64,000 nucleotides of DNA, from NCBI RefSeq assembly GCF_902459685.1, contig NZ_CABPSF010000002.1, positions 434,001 through 498,000 of the forward strand, in the 5' to 3' direction. The stretch comes from Pandoraea iniqua. GTDB lineage: Bacteria; Pseudomonadota; Gammaproteobacteria; Burkholderiales; Burkholderiaceae. Made by a program: the position numbers and the translations under genes. The first letter of the stretch is position 1. Each line of letters opens with the position of its first letter. A model generated the notes under the pieces. It was not told where the DNA came from. It saw only the letters and a program-made list of their open reading frames with translations, and did no database searches. This document shows, piece by piece, positions 52,421-59,944 of the stretch.

Positions 52421-52505
52421 CCCGCTGGCCCTAGTTTTTCGTGTAATGCCGAAATCGTACTAGGAAATGCCGGATGACGAAATTCCTATGCCGTCCACCA
52501 AAAGA

Positions 52506-52534
52506 AAAGGGACCGCGTGAAGTGGTCCCTTTTA
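52506..52534. terminator. Rho-independent terminator after the peptide unit
   Basis: AAAAGGGACC - 9-base loop - GGTCCCTTTT, a 10-bp perfect stem. On the minus strand it is followed by TTTTCTTTT, a good termination tract. It ends the three-peptide unit 35 bp after the last stop and separates that unit from the response-regulator gene. Confidence 0.88.
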
Positions 52535-52568
52535 GTTCCGGTCGGGCGAGGGGCGAGGCTGCCGCCGG

Positions 52569-52640
52569 TCAGAAGACTTGGGCGAGACCGCCGCTCCAGA
52601 CTTGTTCCATGACGCCGAGCATGTGAAAGAGGATGGGCAT
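52569..52640 (-). CDS. Small hydrophobic peptide 1 (23 aa)
   Basis: A 23-codon ORF starting MPILFHMLG and ending GGLAQVF. A near-perfect ribosome-binding site, TAAGGAGAAAC, lies upstream of the ATG. The peptide is hydrophobic, with one Glu, one Trp and a central VMEQVW; it has no signal peptide and no cysteine. It is the third of three mini-ORFs in the same direction with the same type of start region, and it is followed by a terminator. I recognise no homologue. It could be a secreted leaderless peptide, a small membrane protein or a signal. That it is translated rests on the ribosome-binding site and the repeated arrangement. Confidence 0.6.
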   Translation of the reverse strand: MPILFHMLGVMEQVWSGGLAQVF

Positions 52641-52687
52641 GATGTGTTTCTCCTTAGGTCGTTGTGAAGGGGCGGGTGACGCTTGCT

Positions 52688-52759
52688 TCAGTTGAAAATC
52701 GGCAGGCTGGCGATGAAGGGGACGACGTCGCGGCCGATGTAGTAAGCGATAGCTGCCAT
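52688..52759 (-). CDS. Small hydrophobic peptide 2 (23 aa)
   Basis: A 23-codon ORF starting MAAIAYYIGRD and ending ASLPIFN. AGGAGAAACACC directly precedes the ATG, almost the same as before peptide 1. One Arg and one Asp sit side by side near the middle, giving no net charge, and the remaining residues are mostly hydrophobic. Second of three mini-ORFs; 47 bp separate its stop from the ATG of peptide 1. No homologue recognised. The two VVPF and LPIF stretches with internal prolines would break a helix in the second half. Confidence 0.6.
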   Translation of the reverse strand: MAAIAYYIGRDVVPFIASLPIFN

Positions 52760-52835
52760 GGTGTTTCTCCTGAGTCAGTGGTGTAGCGATGAATAAAGGT
52801 GAGGCGGGTGAGGCGGTGGGTTCGGTTGATTCGGC

Positions 52836-52922
52836 TCAGTAGCCGAAGAAGTGGCCGACGGTGATCACATAGTTGGCGGCGGGTTCGGCGTAGGTGTCGA
52901 AGAGGTAGGCGAACGGGATCAT
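52836..52922 (-). CDS. Small aromatic-rich peptide 3 (28 aa)
   Basis: A 28-codon ORF, first in its unit, starting MIPFAYLFDTY and ending VGHFFGY. The ribosome-binding site AAAAAAGGAGCC lies seven bases before the ATG. Eight of 28 residues are Phe or Tyr; there is one Asp, one Glu and one His, so the peptide is weakly acidic. The composition and ending differ from peptides 1 and 2, so the three are not simple duplicates. The upstream leader is about 90 nt. No homologue recognised. Confidence 0.6.
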   Translation of the reverse strand: MIPFAYLFDTYAEPAANYVITVGHFFGY

Positions 52923-53018
52923 GGTGTGGCTCCTTTTTTCAGCGATTCAAGTTGCGGTTCAGGGTTCGATTTGGCTTCGGTGTTTCGCGGCTGTTGTGTT
53001 GCGTTGGCCGTTGAATGA

Positions 53019-53064
53019 AGTATCGTCATCGGCCTGCCGCGCCGAAACTGTGATTAATACAAGT
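53019..53064 (-). promoter_or_regulatory. Promoter and 17-bp box of the three-peptide unit
   Basis: GATACT (minus strand, 53019-53024) is a likely -10. The box CTGTGATTAATACAAGT (plus-strand reading, 53048-53064) ends 23 bases upstream of it, centred near -44 from the predicted transcription start, a typical activator site. No good -35 is present, as expected for an activated promoter. Confidence 0.55.
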
Positions 53065-53155
53065 CGGTGAAAAGCCGAGAAGTCGGGGGTGTGCGCGATG
53101 GGCGGAATGCCTTATCTGGCGGGGATTTGCGTGGATTCGAGAGGCGCCGGAATTG

Positions 53156-53175
53156 CCGGCTCGTATTAATCACAG
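53156..53175. promoter_or_regulatory. Inverted second copy of the box
   Basis: The reverse complement reads CTGTGATTAATACGAGCCGG, 18 of 20 bases identical to CTGTGATTAATACAAGTCGG at 53048-53067. The two form long inverted arms 88 bp apart between the divergent peptide unit and lipoprotein gene. It could act with the first copy by looping or serve the lipoprotein gene. Confidence 0.55.
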
Positions 53176-53234
53176 TGTCCCGTTGCAAGCGCCACCGCAA
53201 TGGGAATCGCAGAAGAATGGGGCGGGGGCGTCGC

Positions 53235-53240
53235 TATAAT
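53235..53240 (+). promoter_or_regulatory. Consensus -10 before the lipoprotein gene
   Basis: TATAAT, 33 bp before the ATG at 53273, in a very GC-rich setting. No good -35 is visible; the second 17-bp box lies 59 bp upstream. Confidence 0.55.
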
Positions 53241-53272
53241 CGGCGCGACTCAATGGCGCTTTTTAAATCGTT

Positions 53273-53953
53273 ATGCCAATGTTCCCAACCGTCTCCTTAG
53301 TCCGCGCAGCGCTTAGCGCCGTCCTGCTTTGTCTTGGCGCTGCCGCGTGCACTACGCGGCCGTTTCAGCCACCCCCTGCGGCATACACGCTGTGGACGCA
53401 GCCGGGCGTCAGCGAGTTGGGCGTGCGACGGGCCATGGTCGATTGCGGATTCCCGGACCCTGCCAATATCACCCCGCGCGAGATGTCCACCAACGACGCC
53501 GCGCAGGCGCAGCTGTGCATGCTTGAAATCGGGTTCCGCTATCAGGGCCGCCGCATCCTGTGCACCGATTCACCGGAATTACCCGCCTGCGCCAACGTGC
53601 CGCGCGGCAAAACCTTCGGCACCGATCCGGACTTCGATCCCGCCGTGCACAGCACGCGCGCCGCGCTGCCACCGCCCTACACGTTCTGGCAGCGTGCGAA
53701 TACCGATGCCGACGGCGTGAAGCAGGCCATGCGTGCCTGCGGCTTCGCGAGCGTCACGCAGCCGGGCGTCGACCTGATGAAAGCGGACGAGGTGGCCGCC
53801 GCCGAGCTATGCATGCTCGACCGGCATTTCACCTACACATGGCCGGCCAACGCGCTGATGTGCAAGTCGTCTCCCGCATTGCCGTCGTGCCGGGGGCGCA
53901 AGATCGATACCCAAAACTGCTGTGCCGCGCCCCGGGCCGCCGGGCAGCGCTGA
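53273..53953 (+). CDS. Putative lipoprotein with duplicated Cys-rich module
   Basis: A 226-residue protein of unknown function. The N-terminus is a lipoprotein signal with lipobox LGAAAC (Cys26). Two similar modules follow, residues about 38-106 and 136-206. Each has four cysteines (58, 82, 97, 106 and 156, 180, 197, 206) and the pattern CGF, then LCML, an aromatic FxY, a Cys and a final LPxC. Conserved spacing suggests two disulfide-bonded copies of one fold. A CC pair near the C-terminus adds two more cysteines. It is divergent from the three-peptide unit and shares its control region, so a link is possible but unproved. Confidence 0.8.
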   Translation: MPMFPTVSLVRAALSAVLLCLGAAACTTRPFQPPPAAYTLWTQPGVSELGVRRAMVDCGFPDPANITPREMSTNDAAQAQLCMLEIGFRYQGRRILCTDSPELPACANVPRGKTFGTDPDFDPAVHSTRAALPPPYTFWQRANTDADGVKQAMRACGFASVTQPGVDLMKADEVAAAELCMLDRHFTYTWPANALMCKSSPALPSCRGRKIDTQNCCAAPRAAGQR

Positions 53954-54032
53954 CGCTATGTAGGCAAGTCAATCGGGCACCGGCGCGCCATGTGCCGGGC
54001 CAACAGGTTCCTCCCTGCGTCATTATGTCGCG

Positions 54033-54088
54033 ATGTATGGATTATGCGTGTGAGTAGCATTCGAAACGCAAATTGTGTATCCATACAT
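54033..54088. promoter_or_regulatory. Long-range inverted repeat before cyoA
   Basis: ATGTATGGAT (54033-54042) and ATCCATACAT (54079-54088) are exact 10-bp inverted arms 36 bp apart, ending just before the AGAGG ribosome-binding site of cyoA. It may be an operator pair or an mRNA stem hiding the start region. Confidence 0.5.
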
Positions 54089-54099
54089 AGAGGTTCGAA

Positions 54100-55152
54100 A
54101 TGCCCATGCATAACGTCTGGCCCCTCTCGCAGGAGCGGGCGGACAGAATAAGCGGCACGCGCTGGCAAACGGGGTTCGCCCGGTGGTGTGCCCGGGCCGG
54201 CGTGCTGCTCGCGACGGTGCCCATGAGCGGTTGCACGCTCGAATTGCTCGACCCGAAGGGCAGCGTCGGCGAACAGGAGAAGCATCTGATCCTGATCGCG
54301 CTCGGCGTCATGCTGCTCGTCGTAGTGCCCGTGATCGTGCTCACGCTGGTGTTCTTCTGGCGTTACCGCGAATCGAACACGGCCGCGACCTATTCGCCCA
54401 AGTGGTCGCACTCCACCAAGATCGAAGTCGTCGTCTGGACGATCCCCGTCATCATCGTCGTCGCACTCGCCGTGATGATCTGGGAGACCACACACAAGCT
54501 CGACCCGTACCGGCCGATCGAGCCGGTGGCGTCCGACAAGCCGCCCGTGCGCGTAGAAGTCGTCGCGCTCAACTGGAAGTGGCTCTTCATTTATCCCGAC
54601 TACCACGTCGCCACCGTCAACCGGCTGGTGCTGCCGGTTGACACGCCGGTCGAATTCAAGCTGACCGCCGAGTCGTTGATGAACGCCTTCTTCATCCCGC
54701 AACTCGGCAGCATGGTCTACGCGATGTCGGGCATGCAGACCAAGTTGCACCTGATCGCCAGCGAAACCGGCACCTATGCCGGCATGTCGTCGGCGTACAG
54801 CGGCGCCGGCTTCTCCGACATGCATTTCAAGGCGCACGTGACCTCGCGTGCGGACTTCGAGAAATGGGTGCACGAAGCGCAGGGCTCGCCCGACACGCTC
54901 GACGCACCGACTTACGTGAAGCTCGAACAACCGGGCACGGGCGTGCCGGTGCCGATTTACGCGAACGTGATGCCGGGATTGTTCGACGCCATCGTCGGCA
55001 AATACATGGGGCCGATGGACGGCAGCGTGGCCGCTAACGGCACGCGCAGCGCACTCGACGACATCATCGCCGCCGCCAATTGCCGCGTAGAAACGCAGCA
55101 GCTGGCAGGCGTCAGGTCGCCGGCCACTGCGCCGAATTCGCTCACGGAGTAA
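54100..55152 (+). CDS. cyoA: Cytochrome o ubiquinol oxidase subunit II
   Basis: Subunit II of a haem-copper quinol oxidase, 350 residues. A lipoprotein signal ends at MSGC near residue 44, and two transmembrane helices follow. The cupredoxin domain lacks the Cys ligands of the CuA centre (the region reads SSAYSGAGFSDMHF), which marks a quinol oxidase rather than a cytochrome c oxidase. ATG 54100 has AGAGG six bases upstream. First gene of cyoABCD. The proton-pumping complex oxidises ubiquinol and reduces oxygen at the inner membrane. Confidence 0.95.
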   Translation: MPMHNVWPLSQERADRISGTRWQTGFARWCARAGVLLATVPMSGCTLELLDPKGSVGEQEKHLILIALGVMLLVVVPVIVLTLVFFWRYRESNTAATYSPKWSHSTKIEVVVWTIPVIIVVALAVMIWETTHKLDPYRPIEPVASDKPPVRVEVVALNWKWLFIYPDYHVATVNRLVLPVDTPVEFKLTAESLMNAFFIPQLGSMVYAMSGMQTKLHLIASETGTYAGMSSAYSGAGFSDMHFKAHVTSRADFEKWVHEAQGSPDTLDAPTYVKLEQPGTGVPVPIYANVMPGLFDAIVGKYMGPMDGSVAANGTRSALDDIIAAANCRVETQQLAGVRSPATAPNSLTE

Positions 55153-55155
55153 GTC

Positions 55156-57162
55156 ATGTTCGGAAAACTCGATCTCGACGCCATCCCGCTGCACGAGCCC
55201 ATCATCATGGGCACGCTGGTGGTGGTGTTGCTGGGCGGCGCGGCGCTGCTCGGCGCCATTACGTATTACCGCAAGTGGCAGTACCTCTGGACGGAGTGGA
55301 TTACCTCCGTCGATCACAAACGCATCGGCGTGATGTATATCGTGCTGGCGCTCATCATGCTGCTGCGCGGCTTTGCCGACGCGATCATGATGCGCGCCCA
55401 GCAGGCCGTTGCAGCCGGTGGCGAAGCCGGCTATCTGCCGCCGCATCACTACGACCAGATCTTTACCGCGCACGGCGTGATCATGATCTTCTTCGTGGCC
55501 ACGCCGCTGGTGCTGGGCCTGATGAACGTGATCGTGCCGTTGCAAATCGGCGCGCGCGACGTGGCGTTCCCGTTCGTGAACTCGCTCTCGTTCTGGCTCG
55601 CCGCCATGGGCGCCGTGCTGGTCATGATGTCGATGTTCGTGGGCGATTTTGCGGCCACAGGCTGGGTGGCGTATCCGCCATTGTCCGAGCTGGGGTATAG
55701 CCCAACGGTCGGGGTGGATTACTACATCTGGTCGCTACAGATATCGGGGCTTGGCACCACGCTCACCGGCATCAACTTCATCGTGACGATTCTGCGCATG
55801 CGTGCGCCGGGCATGAACCTGATGAAGATGCCCGTGTTCACGTGGACCGCGCTCATCACCAACATCCTGATCGTTGCCGTGTTCCCGGTGCTGACCGCCA
55901 CGCTCGCGCTGCTTACCGCCGACCGCTATCTTGGCATGCACTTCTTCACGAACGAGCTCGGCGGCAACGCCATGATGTACGTGAACCTGATCTGGATCTG
56001 GGGGCACCCGGAGGTGTACATCCTGATTCTGCCGGCGTTCGGGGCGTTCTCGGAGATCATCGCCACGTTCTCGCGCAAGCCGCTGTTCGGCTACAAGTCG
56101 ATGGTCTACGCGACGTCGTCGATCGGCATTCTGTCGTTCTTCGTGTGGCTGCACCACTTCTTCACGATGGGCTCGGGCGCGAACGTGAATGCCTTCTTCG
56201 GCATCATGACGACGATCATCTCGATTCCGACCGGCGTGAAGCTGTTCAACTGGCTCTTCACAATGTATCAGGGCCGCATTCGTTACCACTCGTCCACGCT
56301 GTGGACCATCGGCTTCATGGTGACGTTTGCGATCGGCGGCATGACCGGCGTGCTGCTGGCCGTGCCGGGCGCGGACTTCGTGCTGCACAACTCGCTGTTC
56401 CTCGTGGCGCACTTCCACAACGTGATCATCGGCGGTGTGGTGTTCGGGTGTCTGGCCGGGATTACGTTCTGGTTCCCGAAGGTGTTCGGTTTCACGCTCA
56501 ACGAACGCTGGGGCAAGATTTCGTTCTTCTGCTGGCTGGTGGGCTTCTATCTGGCCTTCATGCCGCTGTATGTGCTCGGCTTCAAGGGTATGACGCGCCG
56601 CATGAACCACTACGTGCAGGCCGATTGGCAGCCGTATCTGATCGTGGCCGCCGTGGGTGCCGCCGTGATCGGTCTGGGCATTCTGGCGTTCATCGTGCAG
56701 TTGGTGGTGAGCGTGCGCGACCGCAAGGACAATCGCGATCTGACGGGCGACCCGTGGGACGCGCGCAGTCTGGAGTGGGCGACGTCGTCGCCGGCACCGT
56801 TCTACAACTTTGCGCACGTGCCGAACATCGATTCGCTCGAACAGCATTGGGACGACAAGGTGCGCGGCCTCGCGTGGCGTGAGCCGAAGCACTACGAAGA
56901 CATCCATATGCCGCGTAATACCGGCGCGGGCTTCGTGGTCTCGGTGTTCAGCGCGGTGATGTGCTTTGCCCTGATCTGGCACATCTGGTGGCTGGCCGGC
57001 GCCAGTCTGGTGGCGACCATCGCCACGTTCCTGTGGCGCACCTACGACCGCGACGTCGATTACTACGTCCCGGCGGCGGAAGTCGCGCGCATCGAGCGGG
57101 CCCGCTATGCCGATCTGCGCGCCGCGCAGCCCCAGTCTCAATCCATTCCAAAGGCAGCCTGA
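55156..57162 (+). CDS. cyoB: Cytochrome o ubiquinol oxidase subunit I
   Basis: Catalytic haem-copper subunit of 668 residues with about 15 transmembrane helices. Ligands for the low-spin haem, high-spin haem and CuB are visible: [10 protein letters not shown] near 108, [12 protein letters not shown] near 283 (with the His-Tyr cross-link), LHHFFTMG near 334 and [11 protein letters not shown] near 420. It contains the quinol-oxidase length and C-terminal extension typical of CyoB. It starts three bases after the cyoA stop, and its own stop overlaps the cyoC start. Confidence 0.96.
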   Translation: MFGKLDLDAIPLHEPIIMGTLVVVLLGGAALLGAITYYRKWQYLWTEWITSVDHKRIGVMYIVLALIMLLRGFADAIMMRAQQAVAAGGEAGYLPPHHYDQIFTAHGVIMIFFVATPLVLGLMNVIVPLQIGARDVAFPFVNSLSFWLAAMGAVLVMMSMFVGDFAATGWVAYPPLSELGYSPTVGVDYYIWSLQISGLGTTLTGINFIVTILRMRAPGMNLMKMPVFTWTALITNILIVAVFPVLTATLALLTADRYLGMHFFTNELGGNAMMYVNLIWIWGHPEVYILILPAFGAFSEIIATFSRKPLFGYKSMVYATSSIGILSFFVWLHHFFTMGSGANVNAFFGIMTTIISIPTGVKLFNWLFTMYQGRIRYHSSTLWTIGFMVTFAIGGMTGVLLAVPGADFVLHNSLFLVAHFHNVIIGGVVFGCLAGITFWFPKVFGFTLNERWGKISFFCWLVGFYLAFMPLYVLGFKGMTRRMNHYVQADWQPYLIVAAVGAAVIGLGILAFIVQLVVSVRDRKDNRDLTGDPWDARSLEWATSSPAPFYNFAHVPNIDSLEQHWDDKVRGLAWREPKHYEDIHMPRNTGAGFVVSVFSAVMCFALIWHIWWLAGASLVATIATFLWRTYDRDVDYYVPAAEVARIERARYADLRAAQPQSQSIPKAA

Positions 57163-57803
57163 TGTCCGGCGCAACCCTCAACCCCACCCACGGGCACGGC
57201 GCGCACGCCGGTGCCCACCTCCATGACACCGCGCACGGGCACCACGATGCGGGCGCGAACACCACGCTCGGCTTCTGGATCTACCTGATGAGCGACTGCC
57301 TCATCTTCTGCGTGTTGTTTGCCACCTTCGGTGTGCTCGCGCAGAACACGGCAGGCGGCCCGGTCGGGCGCGAGTTGTTCGAGCTGCCGTTCGTGCTCGG
57401 CGAAACGATGTTGCTGCTGCTCTCGAGCTTCACGTTCGGGCTGGCGTCGCTGTCGATTCGCCCGGGTAACGAAGCCAACGTGAAGCGCTGGCTGTGGCTG
57501 ACCTTCGCGCTGGGCGCGGCCTTCGTCGCGATGGAAGTGTATGAATTCTCGGCGCTGATTCACGAAGGTGCCGGGCCGGGGCGCAGCGCGTTCCTGTCGG
57601 CCTTCTTCACGCTCGTGGGCACGCACGGGCTGCACGTGACGTGCGGCTTGCTGTGGCTCCTGGTGATGATCGACCAGATTCGCCGCTTCGGTTTCGACGA
57701 CGTGGTGCGCCGCCGCCTGCAATGCCTGAGCTTGTTCTGGCACTTTCTGGATCTGGTCTGGATCTGCGTGTTCACCTTCGTCTATCTGCGGGAGTTCGTA
57801 TGA
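57162..57803 (+). CDS. cyoC: Cytochrome o ubiquinol oxidase subunit III
   Basis: Inner-membrane subunit of 213 residues with five transmembrane helices, as in CyoC. The N-terminus is unusually His-rich ([21 protein letters not shown] pattern, residues about 11-31). The core begins with [25 protein letters not shown] 57162 overlaps the cyoB stop by one base, and its stop overlaps cyoD by four, so the operon is tightly coupled. Confidence 0.95.
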   Translation: MSGATLNPTHGHGAHAGAHLHDTAHGHHDAGANTTLGFWIYLMSDCLIFCVLFATFGVLAQNTAGGPVGRELFELPFVLGETMLLLLSSFTFGLASLSIRPGNEANVKRWLWLTFALGAAFVAMEVYEFSALIHEGAGPGRSAFLSAFFTLVGTHGLHVTCGLLWLLVMIDQIRRFGFDDVVRRRLQCLSLFWHFLDLVWICVFTFVYLREFV

Positions 57804-58180
57804 CGAGCGCTCATTCACCAACGTCACAAACCCACGCGGCGAGCGCCGCGCACGGCGGCCTTCGCGACTACGTGATCGGCTTCTTCCTGTCGCTGGTGCT
57901 GACCTTCGCGTCGTTTGGCGCGGTCATGCTCGGTGTGGTGCCGCGCGGTATGGGGCTCGCCACCATCGTGGTGCTCTGTGTTGCGCAGTTGATCGTGCAA
58001 CTGGTGTACTTCCTGCACATCGGTGCAAAGCGCGATCAGCGGCAGAACTCGGCCATCTTCCTGTGCACGGCCGGACTGATTGCCATCATCGTGGCGGGCT
58101 CGCTGTGGGTGATGCATAACGCGAACACCAACATGATGCCGACGCACATGTCGATCGAACGGGCCAAGCTGCGCGATTGA
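57800..58180 (+). CDS. cyoD: Cytochrome o ubiquinol oxidase subunit IV
   Basis: Small membrane subunit of 126 residues with three helices: [38 protein letters not shown] and [24 protein letters not shown]. These follow the CyoD pattern. It assists assembly of the oxidase. ATG 57800 overlaps the cyoC stop. The usual fifth gene cyoE (haem o synthase) does not follow; a LysR gene starts two bases after the cyoD stop. Confidence 0.94.
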   Translation: MTSAHSPTSQTHAASAAHGGLRDYVIGFFLSLVLTFASFGAVMLGVVPRGMGLATIVVLCVAQLIVQLVYFLHIGAKRDQRQNSAIFLCTAGLIAIIVAGSLWVMHNANTNMMPTHMSIERAKLRD

Positions 58181-58182
58181 TC

Positions 58183-59157
58183 ATGGACCGCCTCAAATGC
58201 ATGGAGGTGTTCGTTCAGGTGGTGCGCGCCGGGAGTCTCAGCGCCGGTGCCGCCGCCTGCGCGATGTCGGCAGTGACCGCATCGCGTCACGTGCAGGCGC
58301 TGGAGGCCCGGCTCGGGCAACCGCTGCTGCATCGCAGTGGCCGGCGGCAGGTGCCGACGGCGCTGGGGGCGCGCTATTTTGCCGAGTGCGCCGAGGTGCT
58401 GGCGCGCGTGGAGAACGCGGATGCCGGGGTGGCGGGGGGCTCATCGATGTCGTCGATGTCTTCGGTAACGTCGGCGTCGTCGGCAATGCAGGCGGCGCGC
58501 CGCCCGCTCGGGCAGCTTCGTGTGAGTGCGCCTACGACTGTGGGCGCGCACCTGCTCATGCCGCTGTTTGCCGAGTATTTGCGCACGCACCCGGACGTGG
58601 CGCTCGATCTCGATCTCAAGGACCGCGCCGTCGATCTGGAGGAAGAGGGCATTCACGCCGCGTTTCAGGCCGGCGGATTGCCCGAACCGGGGCTCGTCGC
58701 GCACACCCTGCGCGGCGTGACGCGGGTTGCCTGCGCGTCGCCGGCCTATCTGGCGCGGCGCGGTGTGCCGCGCCAACCCGCCGATCTGGCCGGGCACGAT
58801 TGTCTGGGGTTTCGCTATGACGATGCGCACGGGCAGTGGCTACGCGCGGATGGTCCGCGTGCGGCCACTGGCACGTCGGCGTTGCAGCCGTTGCAGCACG
58901 ATGTTCGGTTGATTGCCGACAACCCGTTTGCGCAGTTGCAGGCAGCGGTATGCGGCATGGGGATCGCATTGTTGCCGGAGTATCTGCTGGCGCCTGAAGT
59001 AGCGGCAGGGCGGTTGGTTCGCGTGCTGGAAGCCGATGCAACCGTGAGCGAGCCGATGCATCTGGTGCATCTGGCCGGGCGCTACGTGTCGGCAAAACTG
59101 GAAGACTTTGTCGGGTATATGGTCGCGCGTCTCGGGCCGGAGGCCTGTGCGGCGTAG
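58183..59157 (+). CDS. LysR-family transcriptional regulator
   Basis: A 324-residue LysR-type regulator with an N-terminal helix-turn-helix (MDRLKCMEVFVQVVRAGSLSAGAAACAMSAVTASRHVQ). The linker near residues 86-106 is unusually rich in Ser and Met (SSMSSMSSVTSASS pattern). ATG 58183 is two bases after the cyoD stop, so it may be transcribed with the oxidase operon; a TTG at 58177 is a less likely start. Whether it controls cyo is not shown by the sequence. Confidence 0.9.
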   Translation: MDRLKCMEVFVQVVRAGSLSAGAAACAMSAVTASRHVQALEARLGQPLLHRSGRRQVPTALGARYFAECAEVLARVENADAGVAGGSSMSSMSSVTSASSAMQAARRPLGQLRVSAPTTVGAHLLMPLFAEYLRTHPDVALDLDLKDRAVDLEEEGIHAAFQAGGLPEPGLVAHTLRGVTRVACASPAYLARRGVPRQPADLAGHDCLGFRYDDAHGQWLRADGPRAATGTSALQPLQHDVRLIADNPFAQLQAAVCGMGIALLPEYLLAPEVAAGRLVRVLEADATVSEPMHLVHLAGRYVSAKLEDFVGYMVARLGPEACAA

Positions 59158-59278
59158 GCTCGGCGACGCTTCCCGGACGCGCCCGGCGACTTCGGCTAAG
59201 ATGCCGTTATTCAATCGCGGCCGAAGCGATATCTCCCAGAGCGTGGCCACCCAAGCACGCCGTCCTGATGACCCGGTA

Positions 59279-59944
59279 ATGACTCGACAACGCAAGTCAT
59301 GGCGACGGGCATGCGCAAGCATGCTCGCCGGTGCAGCGGTGTTCGCGCAGGTATCCACGGCGTGGGCGCAGCCGCCGCAATACAAGAGCGACGCCGAACT
59401 CATGGGCGCCGCCATCGCCTCTCCCGAGGGCGTGGGGCAGGTGCTCGGACAACTGGTGCAGAAATGCGGCCTGTATGGCGAGGCAACGCGCGCGCATGGC
59501 AACGCAGCACTACGCGCGTGGGAATCGCGTCATCGCGAATACCTGCTCGAAGGCCGCCGCGTGCGCGCCGAGTTGCAGGCAACCTATACCGACCCGCAGG
59601 CGCGGCAAAGTTTTGACGAGTTGCTGCGCACGCAATTGCCGATGCTGGTCGAGCGGCAGTTCACCGTCTACGCGCGAAGCATCGACGATCAGACGACGGA
59701 GAGCGCCAAGGCCGATCTCTGTGACAACTATTTCAACGCGGTCGATGACCGGCAGTTCGATCTGACGGTGAACGATCCCGCGTTAGCCGCGTTCTTCGAC
59801 AAGCGAATTGCGGCGCGCAATAGCGGGACTTCAGGCGCAGCCGGAGCCAGCAGCACTAGTGGCAGCAACGGTCAGGCGGCGGTGACCGACGCGGCATCGG
59901 CGGCGGCCGGCCCATCCGCAGGCGACTCGCCGGTCAGCAAGTAA
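59279..59944 (+). CDS. Exported hypothetical protein
   Basis: A 221-residue protein with no recognised domain. Residues 1 to about 31 form a Sec signal peptide (MTRQRKSWRRACASMLAGAA to AWAQP). The mature part is mostly helical, with two cysteines (LVQKCGLYG and KADLCDNYF) that could form a disulfide, and a low-complexity Ser/Gly/Ala tail from about 184. The last 73 bases overlap the 3' end of the opposite nitronate monooxygenase-like gene. ATG 59279 gives the signal peptide; the longer frame from 59108 does not. Function unknown. Confidence 0.75.
   Translation: MTRQRKSWRRACASMLAGAAVFAQVSTAWAQPPQYKSDAELMGAAIASPEGVGQVLGQLVQKCGLYGEATRAHGNAALRAWESRHREYLLEGRRVRAELQATYTDPQARQSFDELLRTQLPMLVERQFTVYARSIDDQTTESAKADLCDNYFNAVDDRQFDLTVNDPALAAFFDKRIAARNSGTSGAAGASSTSGSNGQAAVTDAASAAAGPSAGDSPVSK

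Noticed and set aside
52569-52922. Considered the three mini-ORFs as a translational attenuator leader for the response regulator
   Set aside because: A strong terminator at 52506-52534 separates them from that gene, and each ORF has its own ribosome-binding site with no run of one regulatory codon.
53067-53300. 77-codon plus-strand ORF between the peptide unit and the lipoprotein
   Set aside because: Arg-rich, no ribosome-binding site, and it runs across the inverted box and the TATAAT promoter of the lipoprotein gene.
55735-57174. Open frame on the minus strand opposite cyoB
   Set aside because: cyoB is unmistakable on the other strand; the antisense product is low-complexity Arg/His/Glu.
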